Source of the DNA: BOG-1155 sp050012495
GTDB taxonomy: Bacteria; Desulfobacterota; Syntrophorhabdia; Syntrophorhabdales; WCHB1-27
Reading direction: 5' to 3'
NCBI GenBank assembly: GCA_050012495.1
Contig: JBEKHB010000005.1
Coordinates: 1-64,000, forward strand
Length of the DNA: 64,000 nucleotides
In this document: in pieces, positions 1 through 8,291 of the stretch
Position numbering within the stretch: the stretch's first letter is position 1
How the letters are laid out: the number at the start of each line of letters is the position of its first letter
Program-made: the position numbers and the translations under genes
Notes under the pieces: model-generated
The model's input: only the letters and a program-made list of their open reading frames with translations
Told to the model about the DNA's origin: nothing
Databases searched by the model: none

Positions 1-45
1 CCAATAATTGCAAGGAAGGCGAAGGTAGTGAAGAGAAAAGAGTAA
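1..45 (+). CDS. 3' tail of an upstream gene, possibly rpsS (S19), partial
   Basis: Frame 1 is open from the window edge to a TAA at 43-45 and encodes a short, very basic tail ending VVKRKE. In the S10 operon the gene before rplV is normally rpsS, and S19 ends in a basic tail, so this is inferred to be its last residues. Only 14 residues are visible and none is diagnostic. Confidence 0.4.
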   Translation, partial: PIIARKAKVVKRKE

Positions 46-122
46 CACTTGTGCTTTTGTGAGCGGGGAGGCTCCATGAGCAAGCTCATGGAGGGGGTGC
101 TGAACCCCAATAATTGCAAGGA
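1..122. repeat. 16-bp direct repeat flanking a perfect 10-bp hairpin ahead of rplV
   Basis: CCAATAATTGCAAGGA occurs at 1-16 and again at 107-122. Between the copies lies a perfect inverted repeat, CTCCATGAGC (72-81) and GCTCATGGAG (84-93), with a two-base loop. The second copy of the direct repeat supplies the AAGGAG Shine-Dalgarno of rplV. A duplicated ribosome-binding region with an inserted hairpin is unusual between the first genes of an S10 operon. Confidence 0.7.
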
Positions 123-129
123 GCGGGAA

Positions 130-462
130 ATGGAAATCGTGGCGAAGGCGCAAATGATGAGGATATCGGCTACCAAGGTTCGGATCGTGGGTGATCTTAT
201 AAAAAAGAAGAATGTGAACGATGCACTGGGAATTTTGCAGTTCACCCCGAGGAAAGGCGCGGTTATTCTCAAGAAGCTGCTCGATAGCGCCATTGGGAAC
301 GCGCGACAGAAGAAGTATGTCGATGTGGACACGCTCTATGTGAAGAACGTAGTCGTGAACGAAGGCCCTACGATGAAGAGGTTTCTCCCGAGGGCGATGG
401 GCCGGGCGACGCCTATTCGGAAGAGGATGAGCCACGTCACGTTAATATTAGATGAATCATAA
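130..462 (+). CDS. rplV: 50S ribosomal protein L22
   Basis: The 110-residue product matches L22 in length and sequence (AQMMRISATKVRIVGDLI at the N-terminus, RFLPRAMGRATPIRKRMSH in the C-terminal loop that lines the exit tunnel). The frame is open further upstream, but ATG 130 has AAGGAG (119-124) six bases ahead and gives the standard L22 N-terminus, so it is chosen. It is followed 13 bp later by rpsC, the conserved S10-operon order. Confidence 0.95.
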   Translation: MEIVAKAQMMRISATKVRIVGDLIKKKNVNDALGILQFTPRKGAVILKKLLDSAIGNARQKKYVDVDTLYVKNVVVNEGPTMKRFLPRAMGRATPIRKRMSHVTLILDES

Positions 463-475
463 AGGCAGGGATTAA

Positions 476-1120
476 ATGGGTCAAAAGACACATCCTATCG
501 GCTTCAGGCTTGGAACAATCCGGACGTGGGATTCAAAGTGGTTTGCCTCCAAGAATTACGCGCTTTTTCTCCATGAAGACATCCGTATGAAGAAATTCCT
601 AAAGGAGCGGCTCTATCAGGCAGGCATATCGAAGATGGAGATAGAGAGGGCGGCGAATAAGGACAAGAGGGCGAAGATCAATATCTGGACGTCTCGGCCG
701 GGTATTGTCATAGGGAGAAAGGGCGTCGAGGTGGAGAGCCTGAAGAGAGATCTCCAGAAACTGACCGATAAGGAAATCCTGCTCAATATCACCGAGGTGA
801 AGCGGCCTGAGGTCGATGCGCAGCTCGTTGCGGAGAATGTGGCGCTTCAACTGGAGCGGAGGGTCTCCTTCAGGAGGGCCATGAAAAGGAATGTCTCCCA
901 AGCCATGAAGTTCGGGGCGAAGGGCATCAAGATCATGTGCGCGGGGAGGCTGGCCGGAGCGGAAATGGCAAGGACCGAATGGTACAGGGAGGGCAGGGTC
1001 CCTCTTCAGACGATTCGGGCGGACATAGATTACGGGACTGCGATTGCGCGGACAAAATACGGGGTGATCGGCGTCAAGGTGTGGCTGTTTAAAGGTGAAG
1101 TCTATCAGGAGGCAAGGTAA
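476..1120 (+). CDS. rpsC: 30S ribosomal protein S3
   Basis: S3 of the small-subunit head, 214 residues. The start MGQKTHPIGFRLG is the hallmark N-terminus. The KH RNA-binding motif GIVIGRKGVEVE lies near residue 77 and the C-terminal domain ends in VKVWLFKGEV. Its TAA stop overlaps the rplP ATG by one base (TAATG), which implies translational coupling. Confidence 0.97.
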   Translation: MGQKTHPIGFRLGTIRTWDSKWFASKNYALFLHEDIRMKKFLKERLYQAGISKMEIERAANKDKRAKINIWTSRPGIVIGRKGVEVESLKRDLQKLTDKEILLNITEVKRPEVDAQLVAENVALQLERRVSFRRAMKRNVSQAMKFGAKGIKIMCAGRLAGAEMARTEWYREGRVPLQTIRADIDYGTAIARTKYGVIGVKVWLFKGEVYQEAR

Positions 1121-1536
1121 TGCTTGCACCGAAAAGGGTCAAATACAGAAAGCAGCAAAAGGGCAGGATGACAGGCGTCTCCGGCAGGGGCGCGGAGGTC
1201 AGCTTTGGGGATTACGGATTACAGGCGACGGAGTGCGGGTGGGTTACAGCCCGCCAGATAGAGGCCGCCCGGGTAACCCTCTCCCGGTACGTGAAAAGGA
1301 CCGGGAAGCTGTGGATACGGGTGTTCCCGGATAAACCGATTACCAAGAAGCCGGCAGAGACAAGGATGGGCAAGGGCAAGGGACCTGTTGAGGGCTGGAT
1401 CGCGGTCGTAAGGCCGGGAAAGGTGCTCTACGAGATTAAAGGCGTGCCTGAAGACAAGGCGCGCGAGGCGCTGCGCATTGCGGCACAGAAGCTTCCGGTG
1501 CAGACGAGGCTTGTGATGAGGAGCCAGGTGGAATGA
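1120..1536 (+). CDS. rplP: 50S ribosomal protein L16
   Basis: L16, 138 residues, a tRNA-contacting protein of the large subunit. It begins MLAPKRVKYRKQQKGRM and carries the conserved RMGKGKGPVEGWIAVV segment near residue 83. It overlaps rpsC by one base and rpmC by four (ATGA), as expected inside a tightly coupled ribosomal operon. Confidence 0.97.
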   Translation: MLAPKRVKYRKQQKGRMTGVSGRGAEVSFGDYGLQATECGWVTARQIEAARVTLSRYVKRTGKLWIRVFPDKPITKKPAETRMGKGKGPVEGWIAVVRPGKVLYEIKGVPEDKAREALRIAAQKLPVQTRLVMRSQVE

Positions 1537-1733
1537 AAGCCAAAGAATTGAGGGAACTGACCCCAGAGGAAATAGCCAAGAAGCACAAGGACCTCAAAGA
1601 AGAGGTGTTTAACCTGAGATTTCAACACTCGACCGGGCAGCTCGATAACACGTCGCGCATGAAGATAATAAAGAAAGATCTTGCGCGCGTCACGATGGTG
1701 CTCCACGAGAAGGCGTCCGGCAGGCAGGTATAG
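1533..1733 (+). CDS. rpmC: 50S ribosomal protein L29
   Basis: L29, 66 residues, a small helical protein near the exit tunnel that helps dock SRP and trigger factor. The pattern MKAKELRELTPEEI...LKEEVFNLRFQ...TGQLDNTSRMK is typical. Its start overlaps the rplP stop (ATGA), and rpsQ begins three bases after its stop. Confidence 0.95.
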   Translation: MKAKELRELTPEEIAKKHKDLKEEVFNLRFQHSTGQLDNTSRMKIIKKDLARVTMVLHEKASGRQV

Positions 1734-1735
1734 CG

Positions 1736-2026
1736 ATGGAACGGAAAAGGGATGACAAGAGAAAAAAGCTGGTAGGCGTCGTGGTGAAGGACAAGATGGA
1801 CAAAACCGTTGTCGTTGAAGTCGAGCGGATGCTGAAGCACCCGAAGTATCACAAATACTTGAGGACAAAAACGACGTGCAAGGCCCACGACGAGGAGAAT
1901 AAGGCGAAGGTCGGCGACAAGGTGCTGATCGTGGAGTCGAGGCCGCTCAGTAAGGACAAGAGATGGGTGGTCAAAGAGATCATCGTGAAAGAAGAGGCAG
2001 TGCCTGAGGCGAGCGAGGTGGTTTAA
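1736..2026 (+). CDS. rpsQ: 30S ribosomal protein S17
   Basis: S17, 96 residues, a primary 16S rRNA-binding OB-fold protein. The family motifs GVVVKDKMDKTVVVEVER and GDKVLIVESRPLSKDKRW are present. The C-terminal extension after VVKEI, acidic and about 15 residues long, is somewhat longer than in many S17 proteins. It sits between rpmC and rplN in the standard order. Confidence 0.96.
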   Translation: MERKRDDKRKKLVGVVVKDKMDKTVVVEVERMLKHPKYHKYLRTKTTCKAHDEENKAKVGDKVLIVESRPLSKDKRWVVKEIIVKEEAVPEASEVV

Positions 2027-2028
2027 CC

Positions 2029-2397
2029 ATGATACAGGTAAGGACGAAGCTTGAGGTCGCAGACAATTCCGGAGCCAAAAAGCTTGGCTGCATAAGGATC
2101 CTGGGGGGCTCCAGGAAGAGATACGGCACTGTGGGTGACATCATCGTCTGCTCCGTGAAAGAGGTGCTCCCGAACAGCAAAGTAAAGAAAGGGGAAGTCG
2201 TCAAGGCCGTCATCGTCCGCACCAGAAAGGAAATCAGAAGGATTGACGGCTCGTACGTGCGCTTCGACGACAATTCAGCCGTCATAATAAACCAGTATAA
2301 CGAGCCGGTGGGGACCAGGATCTTCGGGCCTGTGGCGAGGGAGCTTCGGGCGAAGCGCTTTATGAAGATCGTCTCCCTTGCGCCTGAAGTAGTGTGA
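2029..2397 (+). CDS. rplN: 50S ribosomal protein L14
   Basis: L14, 122 residues, a beta-barrel protein at the subunit interface. Recognised by MIQVRTKLEVADNSGAKK at the N-terminus and RIFGPVARELR near the C-terminus. It begins two bases after rpsQ and is followed six bases later by rplX. Confidence 0.97.
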   Translation: MIQVRTKLEVADNSGAKKLGCIRILGGSRKRYGTVGDIIVCSVKEVLPNSKVKKGEVVKAVIVRTRKEIRRIDGSYVRFDDNSAVIINQYNEPVGTRIFGPVARELRAKRFMKIVSLAPEVV

Positions 2398-2403
2398 GGC
2401 ATC

Positions 2404-2727
2404 ATGGAAAAAGAATATCATGTGAAGAAAAACGACACGGTCATGGTCATGGCGGGGAAAAGCAAGGGGAAGACCGGGAAGGTGCTCCGCATCAACCGCA
2501 AGACCGACCGGATCATCGTGGAAAAGGTGAACATGATCAAGCGCCACGTGCGGCCCAGCCAGAAGACAAAGGGCGGCATCATGGAGCGGGAGGGCGCGAT
2601 CCACGTATCGAATGTCATGATCTATTGTGATAAGTGCGCAAAAGCCGTGAGGGCGGGGACAAAAGTGCTCGAAGACGGCAAAAAAGCGAGATATTGCAGA
2701 AAATGCGGTGAGGTCCTGGACAAGTAG
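2404..2727 (+). CDS. rplX: 50S ribosomal protein L24 with C-terminal zinc-ribbon-like cysteines
   Basis: L24, 107 residues, a large-subunit assembly initiator. The N-terminal KOW segment (DTVMVMAGKSKGKTGKVLRI) is clear, followed by MIKRHVRPSQKTKGGI. The C-terminal domain has paired CxxC motifs (CDKC near residue 77 and CRKC near 98), as in the L24 version found in many deltaproteobacteria and Gram-positives. Confidence 0.96.
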   Translation: MEKEYHVKKNDTVMVMAGKSKGKTGKVLRINRKTDRIIVEKVNMIKRHVRPSQKTKGGIMEREGAIHVSNVMIYCDKCAKAVRAGTKVLEDGKKARYCRKCGEVLDK

Positions 2728-2735
2728 GAGGGGTA

Positions 2736-3278
2736 GTGAAAACGGCATACATGGAGCAGTACGAAAAGGAGATAGCTCCGGCACTGATCAGGAAGTTTAA
2801 GTACAAGAACGTGATGCAGGTGCCGAAGCTTACGAAGATTGTGGTAAACGTCGGTCTCGGAGAAGCCATCCAGAATATCAAGGCCCTCGACGCGGCATCC
2901 GCTGACATTACCCTGATCGCAGGCCAGAAGCCTGTCATTACGAAGGCGAGCAAGTCGATCGCCTCCTTTAAGCTCCGAAAAGGCATGCCCATTGGGTGCA
3001 TGGTGACCCTGAGGCGGGAGCGGATGTATGAGTTTTATCAAAAGCTTGTGACCATTGTTCTTCCGAGGGTAAGGGATTTTAAGGGCATTTCCCCGAAGTC
3101 CTTCGACGGAAGAGGAAATTATACGCTTGGCTTGAAGGAACAGATCATCTTCCCGGAGATAGACTACGATAAGGTCGATCGGGCCAGGGGAATGAATATC
3201 ACGATTACGACAACTGCGCCGACGGATGAAGAGGCCTATGAATTGCTGAAGCTCATGGGCATGCCTTTCAGGAGCTAA
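2736..3278 (+). CDS. rplE: 50S ribosomal protein L5
   Basis: L5, 180 residues, binds 5S rRNA in the central protuberance. Diagnostic segments are VPKLTKIVVNVGLGEA, GQKPVITKASKSIA and the C-terminal NITITTTAPTDEEAYELL. The start is GTG at 2736 with an AGGAGGGG ribosome-binding site just upstream. An alternative ATG at residue 6 is less well spaced. Confidence 0.97.
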   Translation: MKTAYMEQYEKEIAPALIRKFKYKNVMQVPKLTKIVVNVGLGEAIQNIKALDAASADITLIAGQKPVITKASKSIASFKLRKGMPIGCMVTLRRERMYEFYQKLVTIVLPRVRDFKGISPKSFDGRGNYTLGLKEQIIFPEIDYDKVDRARGMNITITTTAPTDEEAYELLKLMGMPFRS

Positions 3279-3287
3279 GGAGGAACG

Positions 3288-3473
3288 ATGGCGAGAAAGG
3301 GCATGATTGAAAAAGCAAAACGGACCCCGAAGTTTGGGGTGAGAGCGAGAAACAGGTGCCATATTTGCGGGAGACCCCGCGGGTTTATCGGCAAGTTCGA
3401 AATGTGCAGGATCTGCTTCAGGTCGCTCGCCCTCAGAGGGGAGCTGCCCGGAGTCATCAAATCGAGCTGGTAG
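3288..3473 (+). CDS. rpsZ: 30S ribosomal protein S14 type Z (zinc-binding)
   Basis: S14 of the short zinc-binding type, 61 residues. Two CxxC pairs (CHIC near 24 and CRIC near 40) form the zinc site. The sequence MARKGMIEKAKRTPKFGVRARNRC is typical of this type. Placed between rplE and rpsH as expected. Confidence 0.96.
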   Translation: MARKGMIEKAKRTPKFGVRARNRCHICGRPRGFIGKFEMCRICFRSLALRGELPGVIKSSW

Positions 3474-3481
3474 GAGGAGCA

Positions 3482-3883
3482 ATGGTAACGACAGATCCCA
3501 TTTCCGACATGCTGACGCGGATAAGAAACGCCGTCATGGTGCGCCATGAATGGGTCGACATACCTTATTCCACGGCAAAGTTTTCGATCGCCAAGCTTCT
3601 GAAGGAGGAAGGGTACCTCCGGAATTACAAGGTGTTTGTCGACGATTCAAGGATGAAATTCATCAAGGTTTATATCGGCTATGACGAGCACTCGAGGAGC
3701 GTCATCTCGGGATTGAGGAGGGTCAGCAAACCCGGCAGGCGGGTCTATATGAAGGCTGAGGAGATTGGGCGGGGCAAGGGCAAGTTCGGCACTGCGGTGG
3801 TATCGACTTCCAAGGGTCTTATGACCGATAAGCAGGCGATCGGGAACCGATTGGGGGGAGAACTCCTTTTTCGGATCTGGTGA
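3482..3883 (+). CDS. rpsH: 30S ribosomal protein S8
   Basis: S8, 133 residues from ATG 3482, a primary 16S rRNA-binding protein that in many bacteria also represses the spc operon. Recognised by DPISDMLTRIRNA at the N-terminus and GTAVVSTSKGLMTDKQA near the C-terminus. The frame stays open upstream into rpsZ, but only ATG 3482 has an AGGAGGAGC site and the family N-terminus. Confidence 0.97.
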   Translation: MVTTDPISDMLTRIRNAVMVRHEWVDIPYSTAKFSIAKLLKEEGYLRNYKVFVDDSRMKFIKVYIGYDEHSRSVISGLRRVSKPGRRVYMKAEEIGRGKGKFGTAVVSTSKGLMTDKQAIGNRLGGELLFRIW

Positions 3884-3891
3884 GGTGTGAG

Positions 3892-4428
3892 ATGTCAAGG
3901 ATAGGAAAAAAACCTATTGCCCTGCCTGCCGGCGTGCAGGTGGAGCTGAAGGATGGGTTGGTGTCGGTGAAGGGGCAGAAGGGCGCGCTCCAGAGGCCGT
4001 TCCTTGAAGGCCTTGAGATGGATATGGCTGACGGGATAATTACCGTGAGGCGAATGAGGGATGATAAGCGGTCGAGAAGTTATCACGGTCTCATGAGGAC
4101 CCTGGTCGCCAATATGGTTGAAGGAGTCTCGAAGGGTTTTGAGAAGAAACTCGAGATTGTGGGCATAGGCTACCGGTCGGAGCTGAAAGGCAGCGACCTG
4201 GCTCTCTTCCTGGGCTATTCCCATCCCATCAATTTTCCGCTTCCTGCCGGTATATCGGCGGAGATAGAGAAGCAGACCCTGGTCACCATCAAGGGGATAG
4301 ACAAAGAACTCGTCGGCCAGACGGCCGCCAAGATAAGGGATCTGCGGAAACCCGATCCGTATAAAGGGAAGGGCGTCAAGTACGCCGGTGAAGTGCTGAG
4401 AAAGAAAGCGGGTAAGACCGGCAAATAA
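3892..4428 (+). CDS. rplF: 50S ribosomal protein L6
   Basis: L6, 178 residues from ATG 3892, with two similar alpha/beta domains. It starts MSRIGKKPIALPAGV and carries the signature PDPYKGKGVKY near residue 152. Upstream in-frame starts overlap rpsH and lack a ribosome-binding site; GAGGTG lies just ahead of ATG 3892. Confidence 0.97.
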   Translation: MSRIGKKPIALPAGVQVELKDGLVSVKGQKGALQRPFLEGLEMDMADGIITVRRMRDDKRSRSYHGLMRTLVANMVEGVSKGFEKKLEIVGIGYRSELKGSDLALFLGYSHPINFPLPAGISAEIEKQTLVTIKGIDKELVGQTAAKIRDLRKPDPYKGKGVKYAGEVLRKKAGKTGK

Positions 4429-4440
4429 GGGGCAACCGTA

Positions 4441-4806
4441 ATGGAGAGAAGAGACAAGATAGCAGCAAGGCTGAAGAGGAAGAAGAGGATAAGAAAAAAG
4501 GTTGCGGGGACTGCACAGCGGCCCAGGCTATGTGTCTACAAAGGTCTGAAGCATATGTACGCCCAGCTCGTCGATGACGCCGCGGGCAGGGTGATCACGG
4601 GTGTCTCTACCCTGACGGTCGAGGTGAAAGCGGGGATGACCTACGGCGGCAATGTGGGAAGCGCAAAGAAGGTTGGAGAGGCGGTGGCAAAAAAGGCGCT
4701 GGCCCTTGGCATAAAGGAAGTGCTCTTTGATCGGAACGGGTTTAAGTATCACGGCAGGGTCAAAGCACTTGCAGACAGCGCCCGGGAGGGTGGATTAATC
4801 TTTTAG
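4441..4806 (+). CDS. rplR: 50S ribosomal protein L18
   Basis: L18, 121 residues, a 5S rRNA-binding protein. The basic N-terminus (LKRKKRIRKKVAGTAQRPRL) precedes the conserved VYKGLKHMYAQLVDD and the C-terminal FDRNGFKYHGRVKALADSAREGGL. Located 12 bp after rplF and 13 bp before rpsE. Confidence 0.97.
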   Translation: MERRDKIAARLKRKKRIRKKVAGTAQRPRLCVYKGLKHMYAQLVDDAAGRVITGVSTLTVEVKAGMTYGGNVGSAKKVGEAVAKKALALGIKEVLFDRNGFKYHGRVKALADSAREGGLIF

Positions 4807-4819
4807 AGGAGGTTTTGGC

Positions 4820-5341
4820 TTGATTGAGAAAAGGCGGATTGACCCGGGGGAGCTTGAGCTCGTTGACAGGGTAGTGCATATAAACCGCGTGGCAAAGGTT
4901 GTGAAGGGCGGGAGAAGATTCAGCTTTAGCGCAATCGTCGTGGTAGGAGACGGCAACGGTCACGTGGGCTTCGGCCTCGGAAAGGCCAACGAGGTTCCCG
5001 ACGCGATCAGGAAGGCCGTGGAACGGGCCAAGAAGGATATCATAGAGGTTCCCATCAACCGCGGCACTGTACCCTACGAGATTACGGGTGTATACGGGTC
5101 CAGCCAGGTCTTCATAAAACCTGCGTCCGAAGGCACGGGAGTTATCGCCGGAGGCGCGGTGCGGGCTGTGGTGGAGGTAGCCGGCATCCGGAATATCTAC
5201 ACGAAATGCTATGGGTCGCGGAATCCGCACAATGTAGTCAAAGCCGTCCTGCAGGGACTCTCCACGCTGAAGGCCCGGGATACGGGCGCAAGGCAGACAG
5301 GGAAACCGAAGCCGGAGGAGGCAGAACGTGGCGCATCTTAA
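4820..5341 (+). CDS. rpsE: 30S ribosomal protein S5, TTG start
   Basis: S5, 173 residues, a decoding-fidelity protein. The N-terminal double-stranded-RNA-binding-like domain (VHINRVAKVVKGGRRFSFSA, near 18) and the C-terminal domain (GSRNPHNVVKAVLQGL) are intact. The start is TTG 4820, preceded by AGAGGAGG; no ATG or GTG gives a full-length S5. It overlaps rpmD by 14 bp. Confidence 0.96.
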   Translation: MIEKRRIDPGELELVDRVVHINRVAKVVKGGRRFSFSAIVVVGDGNGHVGFGLGKANEVPDAIRKAVERAKKDIIEVPINRGTVPYEITGVYGSSQVFIKPASEGTGVIAGGAVRAVVEVAGIRNIYTKCYGSRNPHNVVKAVLQGLSTLKARDTGARQTGKPKPEEAERGAS

Positions 5342-5513
5342 GATAAAGTGGGTGAAAAGCACCATCGCGTGCACGGACGACCAGAGGAGCACGGTAAAGA
5401 GCCTCGGTTTCAAGAGGCTCAACGAGGAGCGGTCAGTGAAGAACTCGCCGGAGATCCGGGGCATGGTCAAAAAAGTGATGCACTTGGTAAAGGTGCTGGA
5501 GGATGTGAGATAG
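5328..5513 (+). CDS. rpmD: 50S ribosomal protein L30
   Basis: L30, 61 residues, a small alpha/beta protein of the large subunit. The conserved core WVKSTIACTDDQRSTVKSLG and the C-terminal VRGMVKKVMHLVKV-like helix are visible. GTG start inside the end of rpsE, with GGAGGAGG upstream. rplO begins directly at the next base after the stop. Confidence 0.94.
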   Translation: MAHLKIKWVKSTIACTDDQRSTVKSLGFKRLNEERSVKNSPEIRGMVKKVMHLVKVLEDVR

Positions 5514-5960
5514 ATGAAGCTGGAGGATTTGACAGGTCATGCTGGCTCAAAGAAGGCGCGGAAGCGGATCGGAAGGGGTCCGGGCTCCGGCCATGGCAAG
5601 ACGGCAACCATGGGAAACAAGGGACAGAAGGCGCGTGCAGGGGCCTCCAAGGGGAAGGGCTTCGAAGGCGGCCAAATGCCTCTCACCAGGAGAATACCGA
5701 AAAGGGGTTTTAAGAACCCCTTCAGAAAGGAATACGCTATTATAAAAGTGGGCGACCTGCAGGCGTTTCAAGGCAGGGCAGAAGTCGGGCTCAAGGATTT
5801 TATGGATAGCGGTCTGGTGGACAAGGTGAAGGACGGCGTGAAGCTCCTCGGGAACGGGGATATCGACTTTGCTCTTAAAGTGCGGGTTCATAAGGCGTCG
5901 CAGCAGGCGATCGATAAGATAAGGGCTCAAGGCGGCGAGGTAGAGGTGGCTCAACAATGA
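5514..5960 (+). CDS. rplO: 50S ribosomal protein L15
   Basis: L15, 148 residues, a late-assembly large-subunit protein. The glycine/basic-rich N-terminal extension (KRIGRGPGSGHGKTA...NKGQKARAGASKGKGFEGGQ) and the downstream globular domain are typical. Its stop overlaps the secY ATG (ATGA), coupling the two genes. Confidence 0.96.
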   Translation: MKLEDLTGHAGSKKARKRIGRGPGSGHGKTATMGNKGQKARAGASKGKGFEGGQMPLTRRIPKRGFKNPFRKEYAIIKVGDLQAFQGRAEVGLKDFMDSGLVDKVKDGVKLLGNGDIDFALKVRVHKASQQAIDKIRAQGGEVEVAQQ

Positions 5961-7264
5961 GCGGTTTCCAGAACATCGGGAGAATCCCCGAACTGAAGCG
6001 CAGGATCATCATGACCCTTGCGCTCCTCGCCGTATACCGTATAGGGGTGCATATCCCGACGCCTGGTATCGACGGGACTGTTCTGGCAAGTATCTTCGAG
6101 CGCGCGAGGGGGACACTCCTCGGTTTCTTCGATATGTTCGCAGGCGGGGGCTTGGAGAAGCTGTCCGTCTTTGCCCTCGGGATCATGCCTTACATCAGCG
6201 CGTCGATCATACTCCAGCTCCTTACGGTGGTCGTGCCGACCCTCGAAAAGCTTTCCAAGGAAGGAGAGGCGGGCCACAGGAAGATCACCCAGTATACGAG
6301 GTACGGGACCGTTGTCATAAGCCTGATCCAGGGTTTCGGCATTGCAGTCGGGCTTGAGCAGATGCGCGGGGCAGGCGGCGAGCTTGTTGTCTATAACCCC
6401 GGCTGGGCCTTCAGACTGATGACCATGCTGACGCTCTGCGCCGGCACCTCCTTTCTCATGTGGCTTGGCGAGCAGATCACTGAAAAAGGTATCGGGAATG
6501 GCATCTCCCTTATCATATTCGCGGGTATTGTGGCGAGGATGCCGAATGCGCTGGCAAGCACGGCCAGCCTCGTAAACACGGGCGAGATGAACTGGTTCGT
6601 CGTGATCCTGCTCATAATCATGATGTTTCTCGTGGTGGCCTTCATCATCTATATGGAGACGGCCCAGAGGAGGATCCCGGTCCAGTATGCGAAGCGGGTG
6701 GTGGGAAGGAAGATGTACGGAGGCCAGTCGACGCACCTGCCGCTGAAGATCAACCAGGCCGGTGTGATCCCGCCCATATTTGCGTCATCCATCATCATGT
6801 TCCCGGCGACTATCGCCAATTTTATCCAACACCCCTATATGAAGCGGTTTAGCGAGCTTCTCACCCCGGGAAGCATCCTTCACGAGGTGCTCTACATCGG
6901 TTTCATCATATTTTTCTGTTTTTTCTACACGGCAATTGTATTTAACCCCGACAACGTTGCCGACAATATGAAAAAATACGGGGGATACATCCCGGGGATC
7001 CGTCCCGGCAAAAAGACAGCCGACTATATTGAAAGAATACTTTCCAGGATCACCATGACCGGCGCCGTCTACATATCTTTTGTCTGCGTGCTGCCGACCA
7101 TACTGGTCCAGAAATTCAACGCCCCCTTCTATTTTGGCGGGACCGCCCTGCTTATCGTCGTAGGCGTCGGCCTCGATACGATTCAGCAGATCGAGTCTCA
7201 TCTTATTCTGCGTCATTACGATGGCCTTGTGAAGAAGACGGCAAAAATGAAGGGGAGAAGATAG
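5957..7264 (+). CDS. secY: Preprotein translocase subunit SecY
   Basis: SecY, 435 residues, the channel subunit of the Sec translocon. About ten hydrophobic segments are visible. Family marks include RIGVHIPTPGID near residue 25, the plug-region GGGLEKLSVFALGIMPYISA, and the cytosolic loop QRRIPVQYAKR near 236. The last two genes of the usual secY-adk-map order are altered: map follows after 39 bp and adk is missing. Confidence 0.97.
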   Translation: MSGFQNIGRIPELKRRIIMTLALLAVYRIGVHIPTPGIDGTVLASIFERARGTLLGFFDMFAGGGLEKLSVFALGIMPYISASIILQLLTVVVPTLEKLSKEGEAGHRKITQYTRYGTVVISLIQGFGIAVGLEQMRGAGGELVVYNPGWAFRLMTMLTLCAGTSFLMWLGEQITEKGIGNGISLIIFAGIVARMPNALASTASLVNTGEMNWFVVILLIIMMFLVVAFIIYMETAQRRIPVQYAKRVVGRKMYGGQSTHLPLKINQAGVIPPIFASSIIMFPATIANFIQHPYMKRFSELLTPGSILHEVLYIGFIIFFCFFYTAIVFNPDNVADNMKKYGGYIPGIRPGKKTADYIERILSRITMTGAVYISFVCVLPTILVQKFNAPFYFGGTALLIVVGVGLDTIQQIESHLILRHYDGLVKKTAKMKGRR

Positions 7265-7303
7265 GGTGTGTTGGGTTGTCCGGAGGGTGCCGGGCACTGA
7301 CGG

Positions 7304-8056
7304 ATGATACTACTGAAAAATGCAGAAGAGATAGGCAGGATAAGGACTGCCGGCAAGTTCGCTATGGAGGTGCTGCTGGAGTTGGGGCGCCATGTAAGGG
7401 AAGGTGTCAAGACCTCGGACCTCGAGAGAATCTGCGAGGAGATGATAGGGAAGCGAGACAGTTTTGAGGCCGCCTTCAAGGGATACAATGGCTACCCGTA
7501 CTGCCTCTGCGTGTCGGTGAATGATGAAGTCGTCCACGGCATGCCTTCCGACGGCCGGTTCTTGAAGGAAGGGGACATAGTCAGCCTCGACTTTGGGGCG
7601 ATCTATAAAGGGTATTATGGCGATGCCGCCCTGACGTATCCGGTGGGAAAGGTAACGGAAAACGCGCTGAAACTGGTCGCAGTCACGAAGGAGTCTCTCT
7701 ACAAGGGCATAGGCGAGGTCCGGGAGGGAGCGAGGCTTCATGATGTTTCTTCTGCTATCCAGTCTTTCGTGGAAGCGGAAGGGTTCTCCGTGGTGAGGGA
7801 GTTTGTAGGCCACGGTGTCGGCAGGCGTTTGCATGAGGAGCCGCAGGTACCCAACTTTGGCGTAAGGGGCACCGGCATCCGGCTGAAGAAGGGCATGGTG
7901 CTCGCCATAGAGCCGATGATAAACGAGGGTGGAAGCGACGTGGTAATCAAGGAAAATGGATGGACGGCGGCGACCAGAGATGGAAAGCTTTCTGCTCATT
8001 TCGAGCATACTGTCGCCCTTACGGATAAAGGGACGGAGATTCTGAGCGCACTATGA
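7304..8056 (+). CDS. map: Type I methionine aminopeptidase
   Basis: MetAP, 250 residues, removes the initiator methionine from nascent proteins in the cytosol. The metal-binding residues sit in known contexts: the Asp of SLDFGAIYKGYYGDAA, the His of FVGHGVGRRLHEEP, the Glu of LAIEPMIN and a C-terminal Glu in SAHFEHTVAL. The ATG at 7304 overlaps no neighbour. It lies between secY and infA. Confidence 0.96.
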   Translation: MILLKNAEEIGRIRTAGKFAMEVLLELGRHVREGVKTSDLERICEEMIGKRDSFEAAFKGYNGYPYCLCVSVNDEVVHGMPSDGRFLKEGDIVSLDFGAIYKGYYGDAALTYPVGKVTENALKLVAVTKESLYKGIGEVREGARLHDVSSAIQSFVEAEGFSVVREFVGHGVGRRLHEEPQVPNFGVRGTGIRLKKGMVLAIEPMINEGGSDVVIKENGWTAATRDGKLSAHFEHTVALTDKGTEILSAL

Positions 8057-8062
8057 GGTTGT

Positions 8063-8281
8063 ATGCCTAAAGGGGAAGGGATAGAGGTAGAGGGGACGGT
8101 AGTGGAGCCGCTGCCGAACGCCATGTTCAGGGTGGAACTGCCAAATGGGCACAGAGTGCTCGCCCACGTGTCCGGCAAGATGCGCATGAACTACATAAAG
8201 ATTTTGCCCGGTGATAAGGTCATCGTCGAGCTCTCGCCTTACGATCTGACGAGAGGAAGGATAATCTACAGGGCGAAGTAG
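8063..8281 (+). CDS. infA: Translation initiation factor IF-1
   Basis: IF-1, 72 residues, a single OB-fold protein that blocks the A site during initiation. The motif EGTVVEPLPNAMFRVELPNGH followed by LAHVSGKMRMNYIKILPGD is characteristic. It starts six bases after map and stands 10 bp ahead of rpmJ. Confidence 0.97.
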   Translation: MPKGEGIEVEGTVVEPLPNAMFRVELPNGHRVLAHVSGKMRMNYIKILPGDKVIVELSPYDLTRGRIIYRAK

Positions 8282-8291
8282 GAGGTTTTAC

